Assembly (NCBI GenBank): GCA_963965975.1
Contig: OZ014414.1
Coordinates: 558,001 to 622,000, forward strand
Direction of reading: 5' to 3'
DNA length: 64,000 nucleotides
Source of the DNA: Xestospongia bergquistia
Lineage: Eukaryota > Porifera > Demospongiae > Haplosclerida > Petrosiidae
Part shown: in pieces, positions 53,941 to 64,000 of the stretch
How positions within the stretch are numbered: position 1 is the stretch's first letter
Layout of the letters: each line of letters begins with the position of its first letter
Notes under the pieces: model-generated
The model's database searches: none
What the model saw: the letters and a program-made list of their open reading frames with translations, nothing else
Told to the model about the DNA's origin: nothing
Translations under genes and position numbers: made by a program

Positions 53941-55727
53941 ATGGCGACTCCGAGAGAAGATGTTGCTGAAGGAATATTCAGGAGACATTCTGCTGGTCTA
54001 ATTAATTATTGGAATTCAAATCCATCCTTATATTTATGCATAGCTAATGAATTGTACGCGAAAGGAATGATACCTCAGGAGATGAGAAGTGAAGCAATAG
54101 CAGCTCAAAGAACAGGATCGTGTCTAGCTTCAGCCACAACAGTTACTCAATATCTCGAGCACAAAATACGTGATAACCCGAGTAGTTTTTCAGCAATCGT
54201 ATCAATTTTGTCTGTTTCAGAGGGAACAATTACTGACCAGATGTCAACAGACTATAAAAGAATCTCCACTGCAGTCCAAGAAGTGGTCCATCCATCGTCA
54301 AAATGTCCTTCAGAGCAAGACAAAGAAATCAATGAAGGTTTGCTTTTTGCATTTGTTTGATACACAGATAGTGAACATTGTTCATTGCTTTTCTTTCTTT
54401 TAGATGTAGCTAAATTTCAAGAATATCTAGAAAATAAAATAAAATTTATGGGACAAATTCACTTACTTCGTGATAAGTTCAAAGAACTAGTTGATATGAC
54501 ATGTACTGGCTTACAAAATGGCTGTGTTGGTGAGCTCAAATTGTTTGTTAAATGCTCACTAATAAGTGACTATAGCAACAAAAAGATTAGAGAATATATT
54601 ACTGAACTAGTTCAGCTAAACAAAATTGAAGATATTATCTTATTTCTTGTGTCTCATCAATTCTGTGGATACCTCAATTATCAATTGCTTGGAAAAATTA
54701 TTGAAAAGTATGGTCTTGAGGAAACCAAAAAGGAGATGAAGGAATATGAAGAATTATATAAGGCATTTGCAAAAAAAATTAACCTTAGTTCTTTGCTAAC
54801 TTTATACCTTGAAGAAAATGGACTTGGTCTAGGAGATGTCGTTGGTTTTCCACAGATTGCTTTCACAGTATCTAATGATCTCAGTCTGTACACCTTTGAT
54901 TTCATGATGGAGCACAAATTCACTTCAAAACGATGGCCATATATTTTGTCTAAGCCTGAAGAAAGTTCAATCAAAATGATCTACAGCATTTTTCCACAAG
55001 ATGTTGAGGTTACATTAACATTAGTAAAACAGAATCGCAAGTTCTTTCAAGAGATTGGCATACAAATTTCACTTGTCACCTTTATAAATGACCCTTCCCA
55101 TGTAAGTACAAACCAATCTTATAGGTAAATATTTGTAATAAGTACTTAAATTAATATTTTTATTTATAGGACTCTGATAATCAACCAATTGACGAGGTAC
55201 AAACAAACAACCTTTCAGAAATTAAACAGCTAAGACCATCACAGGAAGAAGTGGAGAACCCAAAATACTCTGCTAATCTAGACTCAAGAAAAGTTCAGGA
55301 AATGGCACCAGTTCTCATAGCAAAACAGTTGATTGACACAGCAGCTGTGTCATCTACTTCTTCTATTGTAACACATGAAAGAGATCAGCTGAAAGTTAAC
55401 AAAGATTCCACCTTCCCACTTATAGTTCATAAAAAGGTAGTTTACACACCTTCTCTTGATACAATACCTTCTAATACAATGGACATTGCAAACGAACATC
55501 ATAGTACTGAGAAAGCAATTGTTCCAATGTCTAAGCCTTGTATGAATTGTCAACCAACATCAAGACCTCTTCATAGTACTCTTAAGAATTCACCATACAG
55601 GAATCCTCCTTCCATTCAAGTACGCCCCAAACTCACTAAGCAAATTAAAGACAAACCAAAGAAGACTAAACGTGTCAAACATGTTAAGAAAAGGAAAAAA
55701 AGGAAAAGAAGTCAACGAAATAAGTGA
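53941..55727 (+). CDS. DG: CARD-like / shared-module protein with a basic tail, no LRR
   Basis: Three exons in consistent phase (53941-54337, 54404-55101, 55170-55727) encode 550 residues. Residues about 1-115 are helical and death-fold-like (HSAGLINYWNSNPSLYLCIA, ELYAKGMIPQEMRSEAI). Residues about 135-365 carry a divergent copy of the module found in the DL proteins (YLNYQLLGKIIEKYGLEETK, KEMKEYEELYKAFAKKI, then FPQDVEVTLTL and NRKFFQEIGIQISLVTFI). The last exon is low-complexity and ends in KKTKRVKHVKKRKKRKRSQR, a likely nuclear localisation signal. It is the only family member on the plus strand. It could be a soluble adaptor or a regulator; neither is shown. Confidence 0.75.
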
Positions 55728-55873
55728 CGCCAGAATAGTTAATATTTAATAATATTAATTTAATAATATGCTTATTATTATGATATCATGGTGTCTTTTT
55801 AATATAATTCATAATGTATGTACCAAGGCCATGAATTGATTTTAAGTGTTTTCTAATTGTTATTGTTAAGAAA

Positions 55874-55879
55874 AATAAA
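55874..55879 (+). terminator. Probable poly(A) signal of DG
   Basis: AATAAA lies 147 nt after the DG stop codon in AT-rich sequence, the expected place for a polyadenylation signal. Confidence 0.45.
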
Positions 55880-55979
55880 TTACAACACTTCTTAAAAGGA
55901 GGTTTAACATAACATGTTATGGTTGCTCTATTAAATGTGATACTTTAGTATCATATCTATTTATTAAACATACATAAGT

Positions 55980-56400
55980 TACCTTATAAGGAAAGGACCA
56001 ATTTAAAATAAAACGCCCACTCCATAAGTGGACCATTATATGACACATAGTAAGTTATTGTATGAGCTGAGATAATTTTCTTATCCAATTGAAGTTGGGA
56101 AAGTATATACTTTTGAAACCATACCATGTCTTCAAGAAATATGGGGTGGGTCAAGTCAGGCTAGGATTATAACACATCATGAATACTATTTCTTAAAGGT
56201 CAGCTAAGTTATGAATCATTTTATTTAAAAGAGTAAATTATGCCACATGTGCATTAAGAGAATAGCCACAGAGGACTACTAAATTTTAAACCATGTGTTC
56301 TACCTATAATTATTGTGATGTTATCACCAGAGAAGTTCTATTCAGTATAAGACCATGTTTGGATGGTTTTAGCACTGTGTATTATATATAAAATATAAAT
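55980..56400 (-). pseudogene. Relic of a DL 5' flank and first exon
   Basis: Just downstream of the DL6 LRR, the sequence matches the 5' flank of DL2/DL4/DL5 in order: the CCACTCCATAAGTGGACCATTATAT block (55999-56041 area), a first exon with ATG near 56129 whose donor GTAAG is lost (GGATAAG), GGGTCAAGTCAGG (56148-56160), and CATCATGAATACTAT. The gene that should follow at lower coordinates is absent; DG lies there instead. Confidence 0.65.
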
Positions 56401-56441
56401 TGTTATAATAAACAATGTTTAACATACATACATAGATATTG

Positions 56442-59400
56442 TTACAAGAAGAGGAGTCTGTCTTGAATGTTCTCCTCAAGCTTATCACAACTCTCCTTAT
56501 ATTTCTTGGACAACACTATTCTCTCTATTGTCTTGTTTGTAGGAAGTGTGTGACAAATTGTCATAATATCATCATCTTCTAATGAAGTATTTTGAAGATA
56601 TAATTCTATCAAAGATGTGGTTGTGTTCATAAGTTTAACTATTGTACTGGTACTAATAGTAGTGATCTGAGTATTGTTACCAACATTCAACTTAATAAGT
56701 GTTTGATTTTTTGTAAGTCCTTCACAGATATGTCCGAAGCCATTATCAGTGATATCACAATCAGATAAAACAACTTCTTTCAGTGTCTTGTTGCTACAAA
56801 ACATTTCGGCCACATGAGTCATATCTTCATCTGTTATAGCATTGTGTAATATCTCTAATCTATCTATTGATCTGTTGACACAGAGAGCATCTGTCAATGG
56901 TTTGATACCACCAGTAAGTGGAGAGGAAATAAAATATATCCTCTTCATTGTTCGATTAGCTTTAAGTATTTCTGACAATGCCGAGACACAAGTGCTGTCT
57001 AATGGAGTCTGGTCGATGTAGAAAGCTCTCATTATACACTCATTGAGATTGTTAATTACGACTAGAGCACTTTCAGGAGATGAAGTAATGAGACGAATAC
57101 TCCAATCTTTTCCTGTTTGTTCTGTTTTCAAGTGATTCATTACATCATCAGCTTGTTTAGTAGTTGCCGAAGATAGATCAACATAATTATAACCCCATTG
57201 GATACTACGAGGATCTTCTATTAAAAGGTAACATGTATTATAACATATAAAATAGACAAAACAAAATGATTATATAGTATATTAATATAAATTAGATACT
57301 ATAGACAAAGTATAAAGAGTAGATAAACTTAAGAGACTGATTTCTTTCCCTATTGTATGTAACTTAATATGGTCTGTAGTATTGGTACAATTAAGTTATG
57401 CTACTAAATAGCTTATTCATTGTGCTTTTGTTAGCTATGCATTGAAATTCCATTATAATTATGTTACAATTAAATATAATGATTGTATTGTAATGTATTG
57501 TGCAGTATTGTATAGACAAGGTACATACATCTACAATGAATATTAATCATTAATAAAGTGACTGCTGACTACAATGAATCTCACAATATGACATTTACAT
57601 TTTTAACTGAGTATTTGTACATGTAATTAGGACTAAGATATAATATGTACCTTCATTAGTCTCTTCATCTGACTGTTTGTCATCAGCTGAATCTGTTAAC
57701 TGATCTCTTAACTCTGATATTAAAGACTCTATGTATTATCATAATTATAATATAATTATGATAATAATTAATATATATCATATTATGTACCTATTTGTTC
57801 ACTGGGATTATCTTGTTGACTAGGCATATTTAGTGTCTCCGGAAGTCCTTGGTCAAATGAAATTGGTTTCCGAACTTTTGATAAGACATCTAAATTAACA
57901 ATGTATAAATAGAAATGACAAATTTAGTAATAGGGATTGTTACCTTTTAAGCTCTCCTTTAATCCTTTAATCTGTTGATCTCTCTCTCTTAGTTGTAAAG
58001 TCAATGATGTTACTATTTCCTGTAGTGTCTCTATCTCTTTCTGATTCTCATCAGACACACACAATAACTTCTTCTCAGTAGCTATATATGAAAAAATTGC
58101 CCATAATTACAGCATATAACAATCTTCACTTTTCCTGACAGTACCTTTTAGTTGTTCTATCTCTAAAGACTTTGCATTATTCATTTTAGTCTTTGCTTTC
58201 AACAATTGTTTCAACTCATCCTCTATAGAAGGTACAATATTAATATAATTATACTTGTCTACAATTATTATTAAATTGCTTGTGCAGTTCCTAAACAAGC
58301 AATAAATTGAAAATTTTTCTATATTAGGTCAGTCAATGTACATGCCCTTTGTACCAGACTATATCAACTCTTGTAGTGCTTTACATAATTCCTTCACTTC
58401 CAGAAACATGTTCTTTACAAATCTATTTCATCATTTTATAATTAGAAAATATATTTCAATGTCTCCCAAATAACTACAACTACAGTATTGCTTTATTAAT
58501 AGATATCTTACCTTGATTACATTTATGTGTAAGTTTTGACTTCAAATCTCTTATTTCTTTTGTCTTCTCTTTAATAGCATTGTCTTGTGAGTTGACTTTG
58601 TGTGTGAGATCCTCTACAATTCTTTGCTTGTCTTCTTCAAGAGCTTGTATATCCTAGACAAAACATGAGCTAGATGCTACTACTTCTTACTTAAATACCT
58701 TATCTTTCTTGCGTTTGTCAAAAATAGTGTAGTAGCCAAATGTTAATCGAATTAGGCCCTCGTGTTTTAATAAGTTGAGATTCTCCTCTGCCATTATTAG
58801 TAGACTCTCCATCATATATTGTGGAGTATGGCAGGTAACCAAAATTGAGTGGCCTTCAGCAATAGCTCTTACTTGTATAAACTTTGCAAAACCTTTAAAT
58901 GCTTTCAAAAGTAACAACTTGATGTCTTTGAGTGTGCATTTATCAGCATCCCAGTCTAGAACAAACTCAATAGTGTCACAGATGAGATGATGAGAAGATG
59001 AGAATATGCTAAAGCTCTGGTTACAGCAGATGTCAGCCCTCGTGTTTTCACAAAATGTATCAACTGCTGTGTTGAATTCATCAATGTGTTGTTTAGCCTC
59101 GGTAATTTTGTAGTGATCAACAATGGCCTCCAAGCAAGAAATATTTATGATGGTACATCTATTTTTTACAATGTACCTTACATTATCAAATGATTCGGCT
59201 GTAGTTAACTGCGGTGTTAGCTCAGGGAAACATGTCTGAACATACTCTTTTAACTCATCTAATGATGGAATGCCTGCTTCAATTAGAGGTCCAACAGTGT
59301 AAATAAGATTTCCAAAGGCTACTCTCATTTTATCAAAATCTTGTTGATAAGTTTCTTGGAGTATGACTTGAGAAGAAAATGTACCATCTATAAAAATGAT

Positions 59401-61024
59401 ATTGAGTACTGTTAATAATAAAAATCTATAACTATTTACTTTTAAGTATGTCTTGACCAATAGATACTGTTTGTTCAAATTTCAGAAAGATGCTGGCAAG
59501 TACCCTCAGCTTGTTAGGATCCTCATACACTGTAGCACATATTGCTCTCAATGGACCATCACCTAGTTTACCTCCTAAACTATTCACTTCATCTAATGTC
59601 TCCTTAGAGATCACTCTCTCAGTATATAACATCTGAACAATCTCCACAGAAAGAACTAGATGTGAGAGCCTATCAGTGTATTTCTGTAGCATTTGACAAG
59701 CTGAACTAGAGAATTCTTCTGTAGGTCCATCATTACCTTAAAAAGATATAATCAAGTCCTATCATTTATTCTTAAGCAAACCTTTCTGTCTAGCATTTTC
59801 GGCAGATTTCTTCTCTCCTAGCTTACTAAGAGTATCAGCTAATGTGTCCCAAGTGGGTACACCTTTCTCATCAACTTTGTCAACTCTTCGTAGCCATAGT
59901 GTCAGACACTCAATAAGACATCGGTTAATGTCTGGTCTATGTTTTGCCTCAATTGTCTCCAGTGTATTCTTTAGTAGACCAAATTTGAGACCAAGATTAA
60001 GCCAGTTTTGTTCTGAGAAACGACTAGTTTCCAACAGCTCTAGTACTTCATCAAGACTATCAATATCTGTAATAATGAGAGGTATATTACAATTAAAGGT
60101 ACAAAATATAGCACAATATGACACATGACTTAATCTTTATGATGTATTTAGTAATATATCATTTCCAAAACTACCATACCATCTTAATGCACTATAAAAT
60201 GGTTAGCGACATCAATAGCAATGCATTGTTAATTACACAATGTATAGCACATGAAACAAACTCTAAAATATTGACAACTACTTATCAGTTATTTACAATA
60301 GCATGCTTTTTATATTGAATTCTGTTGTTAGTTTAATAATATCTCAAATGACATTTAAGTTTGTACCAATGTATATCTTTGGTAATATAGACAACTGTTT
60401 TCATGTTATCAAATAAAATATTTAAACAAAGTGCATACATGACATGTGATCTCATACAAACTATTGTTACTGTTTTTATAAACTATATAAACATAATAAA
60501 GTTCAGAGTGCACTTTGTGGCTTTGAAAGTTCAAATGTTTGAAATAGTTTTTAAAGCACATAATTTGTTATACTAACAGATTACTCCCTTATGAGATATA
60601 TAAATAATGCATTAACTATGATTAACATTGTTGTAGTTTAAGTATGAGTTGTTAAAGTAGAAGTTGTTAACATTGCAATGTCATCATTTTCAAAATTCAT
60701 TTTGTACACACTCTCAATTTATACTTTGTTTACTAAATAATTTGATCACTAACCTAGTTCACTCTGACATGCTGACATAGGACCTGCTTCGACCTCTTCA
60801 GTTGGCACACATTTCGTAGATTCACCTGAACATCATGATAGAAAGTAACATATCATTGTACTACTCAACTAACCATTAGAAACAGCAACAACATTTTCTA
60901 ATTGGTGTTTTCTTTGTTTTTGTTTAAGTTGTAAATCGTCATCTTCTTGTTGTCGCTTTCGTGGGTTTACAAAGCCGTTACGTTTACACATTTGATTGAT
61001 TACATCATCCATCATTTCTGCCAT
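56442..61024 (-). CDS. DL6: death domain / CARD-like / shared module / coiled-coil / LRR protein
   Basis: ATG 61024-61022 begins a hydrophilic Lys/Gln-rich N-terminus (DDLQLKQKQRKHQLENVV; exon to 60874) in place of the membrane hairpin or short peptide of its relatives. A linker exon follows (near 60827-60755), then a death domain (60067-59783; NWLNLGLKFGLL, ECLTLWLRRVDK), CARD-like fold (about 59740-59445), module (about 59390-58700; CTIINISCLEAIVDHYKI, GHSILVTCHTPQYMMESL), coiled-coil exons (58655-57945), an acidic linker (near 57730-57650) and the LRR exon (about 57217-56442). No SH3. It is more diverged from DL2/DL4/DL5 than those are from each other. The LRR exon resembles the fragments at 26.9 and 44.8 kb, so DL6 or a close relative gave rise to them. 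Confidence 0.78.
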
Positions 61025-61301
61025 TTGGGTTTTTGAAGGGAAGTCTATGACGTTCCTCTGTAAGTCTTGCGTATCCAAGCCTCGCGTTTCATGTAAGGGA
61101 GGAGCTGGCTACACAGTTGTGGGTGGGCGTCACGCATCCAAATGATTTTAGTGTCGATATTAGACAGGATTTTTACATTGTATAAGCAATCTAAAATTTA
61201 AATGATAACAAAAGAGAAGATGTACTACAATTATTTTATAGTAATACATCACACAATCCTGGGAAGTTATATAATAATTACTTATAACTTATTATAATAA
61301 G
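61025..61301. promoter_or_regulatory. Short spacer: DL6 promoter region and SLC46-like 3' end
   Basis: Only 277 nt separate the DL6 start codon from the stop codon of the upstream gene on the same strand. The part next to DL6 (61070-61140) is less AT-rich than its surroundings and holds GGGTGGGCGTCACGC, with a CRE-like GCGTCACG core. I infer a compact promoter. Confidence 0.35.
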
Positions 61302-63099
61302 TTAAGTGTCATCAGATAACAAATTGTCCTCTTCTTCAGATGATACTGGGACTCCTTCATTATCACTTTGCTTTGTAACATCCAATTCTTTAAGTTGAGG
61401 AATCTTAGCACCTTTACGAAAAATGAAGAGAATCCTAGAAAGGGTAAAAAATTACATCAAAGTCATAATAATATATTAAATAAAATGTAAGAGTTATGTG
61501 GGAGAGTGGTCTGTACTCACAACATTAGTGGTACTGGTAATAATCCCAGTATTCCCATTAGAATAAAAACAAGTCCAGGACGGAGATGTTGTTGAAGTAT
61601 TTCTCGAAATACAGTATTATATAAAACTGAAGAAAATGCAGCTGATAATACTTGTACAGCTGTTACTATTGCAAATAGAGCTCCTAATAAGGAAACAAAA
61701 GAGACAGGGTAAAAAAGAAGGGTTTGTGGTTCTTACCTTGATCTTTTTGTAAAACAAGCTTAGATAAGATAGCTCTTATAATTGGAGTAATGGTAGGATC
61801 AAGACCAAGTAAGACACCAACTGCAATAGAAGAAGACAAGCATAAAATTAAGATGTATAAATTATTACCTAAATACATTTCCCAGCTCTCTCGTAAAAAC
61901 CCAATAAAGAAATACATACCACTTGTTATAACAAGACCAACAAGAACTATCAAAGGATCTGGAATACGAAAAAACACAACCACTGGCAAAATAAAAAACA
62001 GAGAAAAAGCTTGAGCAAGGGTACTTGCTAACCCGTACCAGCCTATCTCCGCTGGGTCCCAATTCAGTGGCTCATGAACTTGAAATAGAGTAAGTATTTC
62101 AAACATTCCAATTCCATTAATAACTGTAATACTCATTGTTATTAGAGTTAACCATAATCGCCAACGAGAGTAACCACGATATAAAAAAATTTTAAAGCCT
62201 CGAGTCAATAGAGATGCTAACTGTTCCTCTCCCTTGGCTTTCAATTTTGCAAGTCGGGCCTTTCTTGACCAAGGCTCCTTGAGAATAATCAAATAAAAGA
62301 GGACAAGAAGACCAGCACCAGCTGAAAGCCATAGCAATGGATCAAAGAAACAACCTGATCTCTTTAGCCATTGTCCTGTGATAACATCACTTAATGCTTG
62401 ACTTGTATACAGCATAGCTTGAAGGAGAGCAATTCTTAATGTCAGCCATTTTGTTGTGCTGACATCAGCAATATAAGCAACGCAGACAGTCATAACAACT
62501 GAGAATCCGCCAGTAATACCTAATACTAGCCCACTAGCAATTAATGAGTGCATATCCAAATGAAAATACACTATAAATATATTGAGGACAGCTCCAATTA
62601 AGTTACCAGTGAGTGCAAAGAGTAGCATTGGTTTCCGACCATATCTATCAGAGAGCGGACCAGCTACCAGTGCTACAAACACAGAAATCACTTGTCCAGT
62701 TGCAGATATGGTCAGTATTAAAAGTGATGCTTCACTCTCCACACGATCATTGGTACCATTACCAACAACTCGATCTAGGAATGTGGCGTTCACACAGAAA
62801 CTGTGATTTGGCATATTAAAGTTAATATTCTCCAAAGCCTTCAATCCATACTGTTGATATATGTATAGTTCTATTAAAGCAAGGTACAAATATGTTCCGA
62901 ACATGAAGAGGAACATCACAGGCTCTACAGTGATGTTCCGAAGAAGTAACAGGATTGTCTTGTAGACAAATTTGCATCTTCTGGCTTTAGTCACATCTGT
63001 ATCCTTGTTTGTTAGTGATTCCTTACTTGTCAAAATGATATCATCATCTTCATTATCTCCTCGGTTGACGGACCGCCTTGGACGTGTAATACTGCTCAT
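61302..63099 (-). CDS. SLC46-family (proton-coupled folate transporter-like) MFS transporter
   Basis: A polytopic membrane protein of about 530 residues. The start is MSSITRPRRS at 63099; the upstream in-frame GTG is not a likely start. A cytosolic Asp/Glu/Ser-rich head is followed by TM1, an extracellular loop with N-glycosylation sites (PNHSF, CVNATF), then the MFS loop-2 signature GPLSDRYGRKPML and further helices. Four exons: 63099-61869, 61820-61737, 61683-61521 and 61434-61302. The end is acidic (VSSEEEDNLLSDDT). The family moves folates and related compounds, or stromal-type substrates, by proton coupling; which one applies here cannot be read from sequence. Confidence 0.85.
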
Positions 63100-63217
63100 T
63101 AAGACAAAATTATTAGGAGAACAGAGAGACGTGCAATTAAGACTCCATTCAGCCACACCTCCCTCAGTCTCCGTATATTAAGCCTTCAATGACCGTACTC
63201 TTCCGTTTATTTCAACC
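63100..63217. promoter_or_regulatory. Candidate bidirectional promoter, SLC46-like / DOP1
   Basis: Only 118 nt lie between the two divergent start codons, so the promoters and 5' UTRs of both genes must share or overlap here unless there are distant first exons. The stretch is less AT-rich than its surroundings and holds no obvious TATA box. Confidence 0.5.
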
Positions 63218-63653
63218 ATGGCTGAAGCTGATGAAGGAAGCAAAGAAGGCAATCCTGCTTCAGACCCGAAATTTCAAAGATTTGCAGCATCTGTAGAGCG
63301 AGCATTAAAGGGATTTGAATTGAGTCGTGAGTGGCACGATCTCATCTCCTGTTTAGCTAGGCTAAATAAGGTAGGAATAATACACAGCTAAACCTCAGTG
63401 CCGAATGGCCTAGCTAGATGTTAAGAAAGTAACATTAAAGTATTCATATATTATGAAGGGGTTGTATGTCGTACTGGTCCATGAGTACATTATATTTCTA
63501 ATTAAGTGAATATTTCAATTTTTCTTAGGTTCTTCTAGCGTATGTTCATTTTAATGTGTTACCTCATAAACATTTGATATGTAAACGATTAGCTCAATGT
63601 CTTCATCCATCTTTACCTGGTGGTGTCCATCTTAAAGTATTAGATGTTTATAA
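63218..63653 (+). CDS. DOP1: DOP1 (Dopey) homologue, first two exons, 3' partial
   Basis: Exon 1 (63218-63370, 51 codons) contains RFAASVERALKGFELSREWH followed by DLISCLARLNK. Exon 2 (63529-63653) gives VLPHKHLICKRLAQCLHPSL and PGGVHLKVLDVYK. Both match the conserved start of Dopey proteins, where ALRNFE-SSEWADLIS and KRLAQCLHP-LP-GVHLKALE are hallmarks. Dopey proteins are large peripheral Golgi/endosome proteins in membrane traffic with MON2. The donor at 63654 is GTAAGT. From there to the window end is intron-like AT-rich sequence with no exon I can identify. Confidence 0.88.
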
Positions 63654-64000
63654 GTAAGTATATATTCTAGTAAACTACTCAGTATATTTTCTACATGTTT
63701 CAGTAAATTATTAGTAAATGTACTCTGACAGTATCTTAATTACTTGCATACTTTTGTGTATATTTTAGTAAACTACTCAGTATATTTATATCTGTTTACT
63801 TTAGGCAATAAATGGATATGATTAAAATAATGGAAAAAGTATATTGTATTTTTAATATGTAAAATAAACATTTGGAAGAGAGTAGACAGCTGCATGTAAT
63901 GTTTATATATATATTATATATTTGTGTACATGTATGGATATTGTAATATTAGAAATAGTCTATCACTATTGTTAAATAACATTTATAATACAATTATAAT

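Noticed and set aside
14023-61024. A NACHT or other P-loop ATPase in the DL genes
   Set aside because: I looked for a GxxxxGK[ST] motif and a following Asp-rich strand in all exons of the cluster and saw none.
63097-63156. Upstream start MAEWSLNCTS for the SLC46-like gene
   Set aside because: The first codon of that frame is GTG; the first ATG is at 63099, and 63156 lies in the short divergent promoter region.

Overview
The window is animal nuclear DNA. It is very AT-rich, and its genes are split into many short exons by GT-AG introns of about 45-500 nt. It carries clear homologues of animal housekeeping genes (NUP188, a DOP1/Dopey homologue, an SLC46-type transporter). The compact introns and the expanded death-domain/LRR genes suggest a demosponge such as Amphimedon; that assignment is an inference, not something tested.

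Layout. 21-3752 (+) is the 3' part of an ankyrin-BTB gene. 5549-11312 (-) is a full-length NUP188 gene with a 200-N assembly gap. From 11.4 to 61.0 kb lies a cluster of death-fold/LRR genes, six of them on the minus strand and called here DL1-DL6: DL1 14023-19231, DL2 21700-26625, DL3 28548-35080, DL4 39580-44471, DL5 48446-53344, DL6 56442-61024. One relative, DG, lies on the plus strand (53941-55727). Between the genes are three decayed copies of the NUP188 5' half (about 19.4-21.6, 36.7-39.5 and 45.5-48.3 kb), several DL pseudogene fragments, two short foldback elements and one 1.24-kb foldback element with TTAA flanks. The right end holds an SLC46-like transporter (61302-63099, -), head to head with the first two exons of a DOP1 homologue (63218 onward, +).

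DL proteins read: (two-helix membrane hairpin in DL1 and DL3) - death domain(s) - CARD-like death fold - an unnamed module of about 220 residues - a run of small coiled-coil exons - (SH3 in DL2, DL4 and DL5) - ribonuclease-inhibitor-type LRRs. I saw no NACHT or other P-loop domain, so these look like NLR-like innate immune receptors or adaptors without the usual ATPase. DL2, DL4 and DL5 are near-identical in exons and introns, yet their LRR differences fall mainly at the variable positions of the LxxLxLxxC strands, as expected for diversifying recognition receptors. The repeated unit is [DL gene + 5' half of NUP188], so the cluster appears to have grown by segmental duplication, with NUP188 copied as a passenger.
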